Below are positions 8,360-16,133 of a DNA stretch of 64,000 bases, piece after piece. This DNA comes from Chryseobacterium sp. CH21 (lineage in GTDB: Bacteria > Bacteroidota > Bacteroidia > Flavobacteriales > Weeksellaceae): assembly GCF_004119445.1 (NCBI RefSeq), contig NZ_QICI01000019.1, positions 97,858-161,857 on the forward strand, in the 5' to 3' direction. Within the stretch, counting starts at the first letter, position 1; every line of letters starts with the position of its first letter. The position numbers and the translations under genes are program-made. The notes under the pieces were generated by a model. It was not told the origin of the DNA, did not search any database, and was given only the letters and a program-made list of their open reading frames with translations.

Positions 8360-9094
8360 ATGAAAAAACTAAATATATACTTCACAGCAGGGATTCCTCA
8401 ATTGGAAGATACTGCTGACATTATACAACTGATTCAGGATTCCGGAGCAGATATGATTGAAATAGGAATGCCCTATTCTGATCCTGTTGCAGATGGACCT
8501 GTGATCCAGAAAGCTCATGAACTGGCTTTACAAAACGGAATGACTATTGAAAAATTGTTGTCTCAACTGAAAGCCATCAAAGATGAAATCAGAATTCCGA
8601 TTATTTTGATGGGATATATCAATCCTGTATTAAGTTTCGGATTTGAAAAATTCTGTGCGGCATGTTCGGAAAGCGGTGTTTCAGGGCTGATCCTTCCAGA
8701 TCTTCCTCCTATTGAGTTTGAAAAAAATTACCAGCATATTTTAAAACAGTATAATCTCAATTTCACCTTTTTGGTTACCCCGGAAACATCTGATGAAAGA
8801 ATGATCTATCTGGATTCTTTAAGTTCAGGATTTCTGTATGCAGTAAGTTCTTCTTCTACCACCGGAAATGAAAATGCTGTTTTAAAAAATGAGAACTACC
8901 TTTCCAGGGTAGCATCCCTTCCACTTAAAAATCCGGTGATGATTGGATTTGGAATCAAGTCGAAAAACGATTTTGAAAATGTAACGGAAAAAGCAGATGG
9001 CGGTATCATTGGGACAGCTTTTGTCAACATTTTACTTCAGGATAGAGATTGGAAGAAAAGTGCTATAGATTTTATCCATTCTATAAAAGGGTAA
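8360..9094 (+). CDS. trpA: Tryptophan synthase alpha chain
   Basis: Cleaves indole-3-glycerol phosphate to indole, which is channelled to TrpB. It is a TIM barrel of 244 residues, at the short end for TrpA. Catalytic Glu34 (in MIEIGMPYSDP) and Asp45 (in VADGP) align with E. coli Glu49 and Asp60. The loop after LVTPETSDER and the phosphate-binding GFGIKS segment are present. It is the last trp gene, and a separate promoter for lipB starts 8 nt after its stop. Confidence 0.97.
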   Translation: MKKLNIYFTAGIPQLEDTADIIQLIQDSGADMIEIGMPYSDPVADGPVIQKAHELALQNGMTIEKLLSQLKAIKDEIRIPIILMGYINPVLSFGFEKFCAACSESGVSGLILPDLPPIEFEKNYQHILKQYNLNFTFLVTPETSDERMIYLDSLSSGFLYAVSSSSTTGNENAVLKNENYLSRVASLPLKNPVMIGFGIKSKNDFENVTEKADGGIIGTAFVNILLQDRDWKKSAIDFIHSIKG

Positions 9095-9101
9095 AATTCA
9101 C

Positions 9102-9109
9102 TAAATTTG
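9102..9109 (+). promoter_or_regulatory. -7 promoter element for lipB
   Basis: TAAATTTG matches TAnnTTTG and lies 17 nt upstream of the lipB start. No good -33 TTG is seen at the usual distance. It would give lipB its own transcription start with a short untranslated leader. Confidence 0.5.
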
Positions 9110-9125
9110 TATATCAAAAATTGAA

Positions 9126-9854
9126 ATGAATACAAATCAAAATAAAGCAGTAGAATTTGAAGATTTAGGAATCAAAGAATATCAGCCAACCTGGGATTAT
9201 CAGGAACAACTGATGAAAAACATCATTGATACCAAAATAAAAAACAGGGATCTTCCTGCAGAACAACACATTACTACTCCCAACCATCTTCTTCTCGTAG
9301 AGCATCCGCACGTTTATACGCTAGGAAAAAGCGGACACGAAGAAAATATGCTTGCCGGTATTGATAAACTGAAAGAAATTGATGCTACTTTCGTGAAAGT
9401 AAATCGTGGCGGAGATATTACCTATCACGGTTATGGACAGGTTGTAGGCTACCCTATTCTTGATCTTGAAAACTTTTTCACAGATATTCATTTATATATG
9501 AGAAATCTGGAAGAAGTAATCATCAGAACCATTGCCGAATATGGTATTAAAGGAGAACGTTCCCCTGGAGAAACCGGAGTATGGCTGGATGTAGGAAAAC
9601 CTTATGCCAGAAAAATGTGTGCTATGGGAGTGAAAGCTTCCCGTTGGGTAACTCTTCACGGCTTTGCATTGAATGTGAATACAGATATGCGTTATTTTGA
9701 ATACATTATTCCATGCGGAATCAAAGACAAACAGGTTACTTCTTTGAAAAGAGAACTTGAAAGAGAACTTACGCCCGTAGAAATGGAAGAACTGAAAGCA
9801 AAGATCAGAAAACATTTTGCAGATGTGTTTCAGGCGGAATTGATTTACAAATAG
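9126..9854 (+). CDS. lipB: Lipoyl(octanoyl) transferase
   Basis: Moves octanoyl groups from octanoyl-ACP to the lipoyl domains of 2-oxoacid dehydrogenases and the glycine cleavage H protein. Full length at 242 residues. Signature segments are LVEHPHVYTLGKSG, NRGGDITYHGYGQ (94-104) and LHGFALNVN. The catalytic Lys163 (ARKMCAMG) and Cys197 (IIPCGI) correspond to E. coli Lys135 and Cys169. It follows trpA but has its own -7 box and ends in a strong terminator. Confidence 0.97.
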   Translation: MNTNQNKAVEFEDLGIKEYQPTWDYQEQLMKNIIDTKIKNRDLPAEQHITTPNHLLLVEHPHVYTLGKSGHEENMLAGIDKLKEIDATFVKVNRGGDITYHGYGQVVGYPILDLENFFTDIHLYMRNLEEVIIRTIAEYGIKGERSPGETGVWLDVGKPYARKMCAMGVKASRWVTLHGFALNVNTDMRYFEYIIPCGIKDKQVTSLKRELERELTPVEMEELKAKIRKHFADVFQAELIYK

Positions 9855-9874
9855 TCATAGTGACTTACGATAAT

Positions 9875-9907
9875 AAACCCAGTTTCAATAATTGAAACTG
9901 GGTTTTT
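9875..9907 (+). terminator. Terminator after lipB
   Basis: AAACCCAGTTTCAAT pairs with ATTGAAACTGGGTTT around a very short loop and is followed by TTTT. It is nearly symmetrical and should stop transcription from the left. Confidence 0.9.
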
Positions 9908-9932
9908 AGTTTAACTGTTCTTAGATTGCTTA

Positions 9933-10032
9933 GATTCCTACGGAATGGACAAAAGCATGGATAGCTTATATAAGATAGGGTGTTTGTCAGTTAAAACGGA
10001 TACTCCTCCACATTGTCTATTCCGTAGGAATC
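9933..10032. repeat. 100-bp inverted-repeat element (MITE- or REP-like)
   Basis: GATTCCTACGGAATGGAC (9933-9950) is the reverse complement, with one mismatch, of GTCTATTCCGTAGGAATC (10015-10032). Each arm is itself palindromic around ATTCCnnnGGAAT. The 64-bp interior has no credible gene; a 62-codon ORF across it looks spurious. The form resembles non-autonomous repeat elements. From 10033 to the gene at 10277 I see only AT-rich DNA. Confidence 0.7.
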
Positions 10033-10276
10033 CAACCTATAAAAATCAAGAAAACCACAATTTCAAAAATTCCCTGTTTTCTGTGAGTTTACCATTAAAA
10101 TTATTAGATATTATCTCATTTTCAATACTATAAAATCAATAAAATAACAAAATAATTTATTTTTTTTGAAAAAATGCTTGCATATATTTTAAATTTTATT
10201 ACTTTTAATATCACAAAATAGTGAACTATCACCACTAAAAAGTTCACTGCAAATTAACCACCAAAATATAAAAACT

Positions 10277-11236
10277 ATGAAAAAATTTCTGTTATCCATG
10301 ATGGTATTCGTGACGATGCTGTCATTCAATGCCTGCTCAGATTCAAGCGCCAATCAGGATCCTAATCTCGTTGCCAAGGAGTCTAACGAAGTTGCGATGA
10401 AAGATTTCGGTAAGACTGTCCCGGTAGGGATAGAAAAAGAGGATGGAAAATTTAAAGTTTCATTTATGGTTTCAGCGCAGCCGTATCATATTAAAGATAC
10501 TAAGGAAAATGCGGGATTCATCTCTATGATCAAAGAAGCTGTAGAAAATGAAACTCCGGTTCAGGTTTTCCTGAAAGCTAATTCTAATGAAATTGCAAAA
10601 GTAGACAAACCCACTGCTGAGGATATCCGTTATTTCAAATCAGTATTCAACAAAGAAGAAAGAGGCGACAGTAAAAAAGCAGTAAGTGTTATTCCAAATC
10701 TTGCAACGCTGAACAGCTTATTCACTCAAATCAAAAATCAGGCTTGCGGAACTTCTACGGCATCTTCACCATGTATCACATTCAGATATCCTGTGGATGG
10801 ATGCTATGCCAGAGCTCACAAAATGAGACAAATCCTTTTGAATGCAGGTTACGATTGTGAAAAACAATTCGTTTATGGTAACCTTAGAGCTTCTACAGGA
10901 ACATGTTGTGTATCATGGGTATATCACGTAGCCATTTTGGTAAGCTTTAAAAATGCTTCAGGAATTGTTGAAAAAAGAATTATTGACCCATCATTATTCT
11001 CCAGCGGACCTGTAACTGACGCTGCATGGAGAGCGGCATGTACTAATACAAGCTGTGGATCTGCTTCTGTATCTTCTTTTGCCAATACAGCAGGAAATGT
11101 ATACTACAGAAGTCCATCCGGATCTTTATTATATGACAATAACTATGTAAATACCAACTGTGTATTGAATATATTCTCATCCCTTTCAGGATGTTCTCCT
11201 TCCCCTGCACCTAGTGTAGCGAGCTGTGGATTTTAA
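10277..11236 (+). CDS. Protein-glutaminase precursor (protein glutamine deamidase, EC 3.5.1.44 type)
   Basis: Secreted enzyme that converts glutamine side chains of intact proteins to glutamate. The 319-residue pre-pro-protein closely matches what I recall of C. proteolyticum protein-glutaminase: a hydrophobic signal to about residue 20 (ending FNAC, so a lipid anchor is conceivable), a pro-domain to about 134, and a mature domain of exactly 185 residues starting near Ala135. The catalytic triad is Cys176 (VDGCYARAH), His217 (VYHVAI) and Asp237 (IIDPSL), equal to mature Cys42-His83-Asp103. Many paired cysteines suggest disulfides. It carries no T9SS tail. A strong terminator and a small pro-domain-like gene follow. 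Confidence 0.95.
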   Translation: MKKFLLSMMVFVTMLSFNACSDSSANQDPNLVAKESNEVAMKDFGKTVPVGIEKEDGKFKVSFMVSAQPYHIKDTKENAGFISMIKEAVENETPVQVFLKANSNEIAKVDKPTAEDIRYFKSVFNKEERGDSKKAVSVIPNLATLNSLFTQIKNQACGTSTASSPCITFRYPVDGCYARAHKMRQILLNAGYDCEKQFVYGNLRASTGTCCVSWVYHVAILVSFKNASGIVEKRIIDPSLFSSGPVTDAAWRAACTNTSCGSASVSSFANTAGNVYYRSPSGSLLYDNNYVNTNCVLNIFSSLSGCSPSPAPSVASCGF

Positions 11237-11249
11237 CTAATTTATAGAG

Positions 11250-11287
11250 AGCTCCTGCCATATTTTGATATATTGCAGGAGCTTTTT
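11250..11287 (+). terminator. Terminator after the protein-glutaminase gene
   Basis: AGCTCCTGC (11250-11258) pairs with GCAGGAGCT (11275-11283), the stem extended by ATAT pairs, followed by TTTTT. The next gene starts only 18 nt later, so it is either expressed by read-through or has an unrecognised promoter. Confidence 0.88.
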
Positions 11288-11304
11288 ACTTAATCTTTTT
11301 TATT

Positions 11305-11616
11305 ATGAAAGCCTGGTCCTATTTACTATTACTTTTTATTATGATTACATCCTGTTCCGGTAATTCCAGTTCACAGAACTTAACCTGGTATAATAACGCC
11401 ACGATTTCCAACATCATGGAAGATCCCGATAAACCGAATGAAGTGGTACGTGTTGCTATAGGAATCAGTGCACAGGTTTTTTATCTCTCTAAAAAATCAC
11501 CGGAATACAAAAGCCTAATGGAAAAAGCAACCCAAAGCTTTAAAAAAGGTAAGACCTACAATATTGGTATTGAAAACAAAACCAATATCATCAAAGAAAT
11601 TAAAGAGATCAAATAA
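11305..11616 (+). CDS. Small lipoprotein resembling the protein-glutaminase pro-domain
   Basis: A 103-residue predicted lipoprotein: hydrophobic N-terminus with lipobox ITSC, Cys17 the lipidated residue. Residues about 50-99 align with residues 61-109 of the neighbouring protein-glutaminase pro-region. Both have a beta-strand pattern ending in an identical SAQ (55-57 here, 66-68 there), then an amphipathic helix, then a strand in the order T-x-V/Y-x-V/I-x-L/I ending near N-x-I. The rest of the pro-domain, including the cleavage region, is missing and there is no catalytic domain. In the enzyme the pro-domain keeps the zymogen inactive, so this protein may be a free-standing inhibitor or chaperone. 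That function is inference; identity between the two is low. Confidence 0.75.
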   Translation: MKAWSYLLLLFIMITSCSGNSSSQNLTWYNNATISNIMEDPDKPNEVVRVAIGISAQVFYLSKKSPEYKSLMEKATQSFKKGKTYNIGIENKTNIIKEIKEIK

Positions 11617-11622
11617 TCCACA

Positions 11623-12375
11623 TTATCTGATCACAGAAATTCCGGCATCTACTTTTATCTCTGCTCCATGGATATAAGAAGCCTCTTCTGAAGCCAGAAA
11701 CAGAACCACATTGGCTATCTCTGACGGTTCACCCTGTCTTTTAAAAGGGATGGTAGGGATGATATCTTCAATAGCACTTTCTATCTGCTCTCCCGTTAAT
11801 CCTGTATTATTAAAAATATTGGTTTTAATATGCCCTGGACTTACTCCATTCACACGAATTCCACGTTCTGTAAGTTCTACTGCAAACGTTTTGATGAATG
11901 ACTGCACTGCAGATTTTGCCGCAGAATACACCGAAAAATTGTGCATTGCAATTTCTGTTGCTACTGAAGTATTGAAAATAACTGAACTTCCGGTTTTCAT
12001 CAGAGGTAATAGCTGCTGAACTGTAAAAAATGGTCCTTTAACCAGCATATTAAAGAGTTCATCAAACTGATTTTCATCTACATATTCTACAGGAGCAAAT
12101 CTTCCGTAACCCGCATTGGCAAAGACCAGGTCAATATGGTCTGTATACTCTCTGACTTCCTTATACAGGTTCATCAAATCCTTTATATCTCCTGCATTGG
12201 ATACGATTCCAAAAGCCATTTCTCCGAGCTTTTCCAAAGCATTATTCACTGTTTCTTCACTTCTGCCTGTAATAATGGCTCTACCTCCTTCTTCAATGAA
12301 TTTCTGAGCAGTGGCTAAGCCCATCCCATTGGTACCTCCTGTAATTAAAGCGGTTTTGTTTTTAAATCTCTGCAT
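11623..12375 (-). CDS. SDR family NAD(P)-dependent oxidoreductase
   Basis: Classical short-chain dehydrogenase of 250 residues. The cofactor loop TGGTNGMG is at 12-19, NAG at 87-89, and the catalytic Ser137, Tyr150 and Lys154 (YSAAK) are all present. The C-terminal VSPGHIKTN and DAGISV segments complete the fold. The substrate cannot be read from sequence. It converges with the small lipoprotein gene (6-nt gap) and diverges from the nitroreductase operon across a 253-bp spacer. Confidence 0.93.
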   Translation of the reverse strand: MQRFKNKTALITGGTNGMGLATAQKFIEEGGRAIITGRSEETVNNALEKLGEMAFGIVSNAGDIKDLMNLYKEVREYTDHIDLVFANAGYGRFAPVEYVDENQFDELFNMLVKGPFFTVQQLLPLMKTGSSVIFNTSVATEIAMHNFSVYSAAKSAVQSFIKTFAVELTERGIRVNGVSPGHIKTNIFNNTGLTGEQIESAIEDIIPTIPFKRQGEPSEIANVVLFLASEEASYIHGAEIKVDAGISVIR

Positions 12376-12524
12376 TGTTTTTAGTTTAAATTTCTATGGC
12401 AAAGATTGGAATACAAAGGCTTTGAAAAAATCCGAATCATGTGGAAATCAACAAAATTGAAGCTATAATTTATCTTTTTAAATTTCATCAATAATAGCGA
12501 TCAATAAAATCTTTCAAAATTAAA

Positions 12525-12566
12525 TTGTGTACAATTAAATTGAGTGTACATTTGTACAGTTAATTT
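12525..12566 (+). promoter_or_regulatory. Promoter with OhrR-like operator for the nitroreductase-ohrR-ohr operon
   Basis: TTG (12525-12527) and TACATTTG (12547-12554) form a -33/-7 pair with 19-bp spacing. TACAATTAAATTGA (12530-12543) lies between them and is close to the Bacillus OhrR box (TACAATT-AATTGTA). A second palindrome, GTACA-TT-TGTAC, overlaps the -7 box. An ohrR gene lies in the operon, so this is most likely its autoregulatory site. Confidence 0.75.
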
Positions 12567-12628
12567 ACTTCAACATAAAAACAGAAGTGATAAAAACGTC
12601 AAATAGTTTAATTTAAAAACAAAAGAAA

Positions 12629-13261
12629 ATGTCATTAATAGAAAATCTAAACTGGAGACATGCTGTAAAAGCTTATGATCCAACCAAAAAAATTTCACAA
12701 GAAGACCTTAATACTATTTTAGAATCAGCCAGACTGGCTCCTACTTCATCCGGACTACAACCGTTCAGAATTATTGTAGTGGAAAACCAGGAATTGAAAG
12801 AAAAAATGGTAGCAGGTGCTTTAAACCCTGAAGTCATGAGAGATTCTTCTCACGTTTTGGTCTTTGCAGCATGGGACAGCTATTCTAATGAAAAAATTGA
12901 CAAAGTTTACGATTATCATACGGATGTAAGAGATCTTCCGAGAGGCCGTTTCGGAAGCTATACGGACACCATCAAAAAAATTTATGGAGCACAGACTCCT
13001 GAAGAGCATTTTGCACATACTGCCCGCCAGACTTATATTGCCTTAGGAATTGCTCTTGCACAGGCGGCAGAACTTAAAATAGACAGTACACCGGCAGAAG
13101 GTTTCAACAACGCTGTAGTAGATGAAGTACTGGGATTGAAAGAATTGGGATTAAAAAGTGTAACTCTTTTATATCTTGGATACCGTGACGAAGCTAATGA
13201 CTGGCTTTCTTCTATGAAAAAGGTTAGAATTCCAATGGATGAATTTATCATAAAAAAGTAA
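12629..13261 (+). CDS. NAD(P)H-dependent nitroreductase family oxidoreductase
   Basis: FMN-dependent nitroreductase-fold enzyme of 210 residues. The N-terminal FMN contact (NWRHAVKAYDP), the SARLAPTSSGLQPF phosphate region and the C-terminal GYRDEANDW..KKVR segment are typical of the NfsB-like group. It probably reduces nitro or quinone compounds or serves as a general flavin reductase. It is first in a three-gene operon with ohrR and ohr under a peroxide-type operator, implying a role in the organic-peroxide or electrophile response. Confidence 0.92.
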   Translation: MSLIENLNWRHAVKAYDPTKKISQEDLNTILESARLAPTSSGLQPFRIIVVENQELKEKMVAGALNPEVMRDSSHVLVFAAWDSYSNEKIDKVYDYHTDVRDLPRGRFGSYTDTIKKIYGAQTPEEHFAHTARQTYIALGIALAQAAELKIDSTPAEGFNNAVVDEVLGLKELGLKSVTLLYLGYRDEANDWLSSMKKVRIPMDEFIIKK

Positions 13262-13293
13262 TACCTTCATCGAATCTTTCGTACTCAAAAATT

Positions 13294-13728
13294 ATGGAAA
13301 ATCCGAAAACACCCAAACTAGAAAACCAGATTTGCTTCCCGCTGTATGTAATTGCCAAAGAGATTACAGGGCTTTATCGTCCTTTTCTTGATGAACTGGG
13401 CATTACCTATCCGCAATATCTCGTAATGATGATATTATGGGACGGTGACGGACTTACAGTAACGCATATCGGAGAAAAACTGTTTCTGGACAGCGGTACT
13501 TTAACCCCTCTTCTTAAAAGACTGGAGTCTAAAGGATTTATCATCAGAAAAAGAAAAAAAGAGGACGAAAGGGTGGTTGAAGTATTTTTAGACGAAGCGG
13601 GAAAACAGCTTCAGCAGAGGGCTTGTGAAATTCCGGGAAAAATTCAGGAAAAACTGGGGATACAACCGGAAGAACTTCTGCACCTTAAAGACACCGTCCT
13701 AAAAATATTAAACAAAATAGAAAAATAA
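13294..13728 (+). CDS. ohrR: MarR family organic-peroxide regulator OhrR
   Basis: Winged-helix MarR regulator of 144 residues. Cys14 in LENQICFPLY aligns with the peroxide-sensing Cys15 of B. subtilis OhrR, and a second Cys (RACEIP) is C-terminal. The recognition helix and wing (DSGTLTPLLKRLESKGFIIRKR...DER) are well kept. Peroxide oxidation of the N-terminal Cys is known to release OhrR from DNA. It ends 0 nt before ohr, so the two are tightly coupled. Confidence 0.92.
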   Translation: MENPKTPKLENQICFPLYVIAKEITGLYRPFLDELGITYPQYLVMMILWDGDGLTVTHIGEKLFLDSGTLTPLLKRLESKGFIIRKRKKEDERVVEVFLDEAGKQLQQRACEIPGKIQEKLGIQPEELLHLKDTVLKILNKIEK

Positions 13729-14154
13729 ATGAAAACGTTATATACCACTAAAGTTACTGCTCAAGGAGGCAGAAACGGACATGTGAAAAGTGAAAACGGA
13801 GTTTTGGAACTTGATGTAAGAATGCCAAAAGGTTTAGGAGGAGCCAATGATGATTTTGCCAACCCTGAAATGCTTTTTGCTGCAGGTTATTCTGCATGCT
13901 TTGACAGTGCATTGAACAGAGTAATCAGTCTTTCTAAAGTAAAAACCGGAGAAACAAAAGTAACCGCTCAGGTAAGCATAGGCCAGCTTGAGAATGGAGG
14001 TTTCGGACTGGCAGCAGAACTGGATGTAAATATACCTGGAGTTTCTATTGAGGAAGCTCAGGAATTAACAGAAAAAGCACATCAGATCTGTCCTTATTCT
14101 AATGCTACCAGAAATAATATGCAGGTGAAATTTTCAGTAACCAACAACGATTAA
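13729..14154 (+). CDS. ohr: Organic hydroperoxide resistance protein (Ohr/OsmC family)
   Basis: Thiol peroxidase of 141 residues that reduces organic hydroperoxides with lipoyl-type thiols. The reactive Cys57 (GYSACFDSAL) and resolving Cys121 (HQICPYSNATRNN) are present, as are the catalytic Arg15 and Glu47. The length and the CPYSNATRNN motif mark the Ohr subgroup rather than OsmC. It is last in its operon and is followed by a strong terminator. Confidence 0.96.
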   Translation: MKTLYTTKVTAQGGRNGHVKSENGVLELDVRMPKGLGGANDDFANPEMLFAAGYSACFDSALNRVISLSKVKTGETKVTAQVSIGQLENGGFGLAAELDVNIPGVSIEEAQELTEKAHQICPYSNATRNNMQVKFSVTNND

Positions 14155-14183
14155 TCCAATTTTTTTAAGCATAGTTATAACGA

Positions 14184-14216
14184 AAGGAGCTGTTTCAGTA
14201 GAAACAGCTCCTTTTT
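14184..14216 (+). terminator. Terminator after ohr
   Basis: AAGGAGCTGTTTC pairs perfectly with GAAACAGCTCCTT around an AGTA loop, followed by a T run. Confidence 0.93.
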
Positions 14217-14221
14217 ATTAT

Positions 14222-14346
14222 ATGATTTAACCACAGATTTCGCAGATGAGCACAGATGATTGAGGATATTTTTTTATATAATTCTTAAGAATTTCATTCA
14301 TAATTCATAATTCATAATTCATCATTCATCATTTATAATTTATAAT
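14222..14346. repeat. Dispersed spacer repeats, including ATTCATA tandem units
   Basis: The spacer holds a CCACAGATTTCGCAGATGA-like sequence and then about eight degenerate ATTCATA/ATTCATC/ATTTATA heptamers (14289-14346) running up to the stop codon of the next gene. It resembles the short-period repeats in the trp operon spacers. Confidence 0.65.
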
Positions 14347-14981
14347 TACCTTCTGTCTTTATTTACATCGCTTTTCTGATAGGCATCTACTTTTCTGTAA
14401 GAATCGTTTTTTTCTTTTTCTTTTTTATCGGAAATCAGAATTCCGAAAAGATGGTCTATTTCATGCTGGAAAATTACTGCTGTAAAACCTTCTACAATTT
14501 CTGAATATTTCTGTCCTTTCAAATCCACATATTCCAGTTGGATCACTTTACTTCTGTAGAACTGATCTCTGAACTCAGGAATAGACAAATCACCTTCAGG
14601 ACCAAGATTCTGAAGATCAGAACGCCAAACAATCACAGGGTTGATAAAGTATTCCAACGGAGTTCCTTCTTTATCAAAACGCTGTACCCAGATGATCTTT
14701 CTATTGACTCCTACCTGAGGAGCAGCAATTCCTACTCCGCCATCTGTAGAAAGAAGAGATTCTTTCATTCTTTTTACCAGAACAGCTGTATTCGGGTCCA
14801 GAGGATCTGCTTCTGAAGAAATACTCAGCAATGTTTTATGCTGATTGGAATCTGTAGTCTGATAAATTGGCAATGCGGTGTTTACGTCTCCCTGATTGAT
14901 GATTGAAATTTCATGGGAAGTCAGTTTTTGTGCATTGGACAGTCCGGTAAAAAAGATTAGTAGAATGGCTAATTTATTCAT
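14346..14981 (-). CDS. Exported peptide deformylase-like protein (metal-ligand Cys replaced by Asp)
   Basis: Peptide deformylase fold of 211 residues with a clear signal peptide (MNKLAILLIFFTGLSNAQ), which is unexpected for an enzyme acting on nascent chains. Motif 1 GVGIAAPQVG (82-91) and motif 3 HEIDH (173-177) are intact. Motif 2, normally EGCLS with a metal-binding Cys, reads EGDLS (129-133). Asp can still bind a metal, so activity is possible but altered. A charged tail follows residue 185. A cytoplasmic housekeeping role is unlikely; the real substrate outside the cytoplasm is unknown. Confidence 0.9.
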   Translation of the reverse strand: MNKLAILLIFFTGLSNAQKLTSHEISIINQGDVNTALPIYQTTDSNQHKTLLSISSEADPLDPNTAVLVKRMKESLLSTDGGVGIAAPQVGVNRKIIWVQRFDKEGTPLEYFINPVIVWRSDLQNLGPEGDLSIPEFRDQFYRSKVIQLEYVDLKGQKYSEIVEGFTAVIFQHEIDHLFGILISDKKEKEKNDSYRKVDAYQKSDVNKDRR

Positions 14982-15053
14982 GTTTTTTGAATGTTGTACA
15001 AAGGTAGATATTGTGGAGTAAAAATGACTGTTAAAAGTTTATCAATAAGTATG

Positions 15054-15127
15054 TTTTGGCTAAAGCCAATGGATTTTTTAATTAAAAATGGCCGGGCTAA
15101 AGCCCGACCCTATTGAATATTTTTTCT
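15054..15127 (+). repeat. 74-bp two-hairpin dispersed repeat, copy A
   Basis: Contains TTTTGGCTAAAGCCAAT and GGGCTAAAGCCC hairpins and ends in CTATTGAATATTTTTTCT. A second copy of the same length, in the other orientation, is at 42166-42239; a partial relative is at 47804. It lies just downstream of the ChaN-like gene. Confidence 0.85.
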
Positions 15128-15144
15128 TTCAAACAAATGAAAGT

Positions 15145-16017
15145 TTAAAAAGTCTTTGTCATATCCGCCGGAATAATCAGATTAAAGTCCGTTGGGATAT
15201 AATCTTTTGCTGGTACTTTCAGTTCGGGATCGTCTGATTCAAAAACGGAGATAACTGCCATTTTCAGATTAGGATTTTTCTGTTTGATATACCAATAAAT
15301 TCCACCGAATTCTTTGCTGTGGTAGTTTCCGTTGTAATGGATGAAAGTTTTTCCTGCCTGGTAGCTTTTCAGGATAGATTCAGCCATTGTAGCGTCTTTT
15401 GTAGCCTGAGCTGAGATAAAATTCATCACTTTGGTTCCTTCTGCATGATCTCCCATCATCTTTTTCATTTCCGGATAGCCAGGAGTGTCTAAAGTCACTT
15501 TGATAGGCAACTGAGCAATGTAGGTTTTCTCTTTCTCGCTTAATTTATTCAGAGATTCAAGACCTTCTTTTGCGGTTTGAGACGCATATCTTCTTGGGAT
15601 ATTGGTTGCTATAAAATTCAGCTTTTTATCTTTAGCAAAATCTACCAAAGGCTTGTAATCTGTTGCATAATTATTCCACAAACGGGCAGAATCTTTCAAT
15701 GTTTTAGCATCAAACTTTCCGTTTACATATTGATCCAGCTGAGCCTGATTGTCTCTTTCAAACATTTCTGCTCCTAAAATAAGCTGTCCGTTCTTCTTTG
15801 CAAACAAAGCTTCTGTAATTTTAAGCTGAAGCCAGTGATTGATAGAACTGTTATGATTTTCGCCAAAAAAAACCACATCATAATCTGCCAGTTCTTTTAC
15901 AAGCTTTTCTGTCTTTATTTCTTTTCCTTTTTTATCATAAAATTGATACGCCTTAAAATCCTGCGCCTTCAATGAACAGAAACCGGCAAGCAGTATCGCT
16001 ATGAAAATATTTTTCAT
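15145..16017 (-). CDS. ChaN family heme-binding/iron-regulated protein
   Basis: About 290 residues with a signal peptide (MKNIFIAILLAGFCSLKAQ). The start is set at the inner ATG (16017) because the upstream in-frame ATG adds six charged residues before the signal. ChaN-family motifs are FFGENHNS near the N-terminus, GAEMFERDNQAQLDQY, and HYNGNYHSKEFGG, whose histidine is a likely heme or metal contact. The Campylobacter ChaN homolog binds heme at a dimer interface. It lies next to the hmu operon on the same strand but after its terminator. Confidence 0.88.
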   Translation of the reverse strand: MKNIFIAILLAGFCSLKAQDFKAYQFYDKKGKEIKTEKLVKELADYDVVFFGENHNSSINHWLQLKITEALFAKKNGQLILGAEMFERDNQAQLDQYVNGKFDAKTLKDSARLWNNYATDYKPLVDFAKDKKLNFIATNIPRRYASQTAKEGLESLNKLSEKEKTYIAQLPIKVTLDTPGYPEMKKMMGDHAEGTKVMNFISAQATKDATMAESILKSYQAGKTFIHYNGNYHSKEFGGIYWYIKQKNPNLKMAVISVFESDDPELKVPAKDYIPTDFNLIIPADMTKTF

Positions 16018-16075
16018 TTTTTTATATTTAATCACAAATTACACAAATATTCTGGCACCTGCAGATCGCATGCAA

Positions 16076-16114
16076 TAAAAAAGACCGCTTTGAATTTTAC
16101 AAACAAAACGGTCT
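16076..16114 (-). terminator. Terminator of the hmu operon
   Basis: Read on the minus strand, AGACCGTTTTG pairs with CAAAGCGGTCT (one G-U pair), followed by a run of seven T. It lies 20 nt after the hmuS stop. Confidence 0.88.
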
Positions 16115-16133
16115 CATTCAAATCATCTAATTA

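Noticed and set aside
9945..10133. 62-codon ORF starting MDKSMDSLYKIG
   Set aside because: It runs through the inverted-repeat element, has no family resemblance and no promoter-to-start arrangement; treated as chance.
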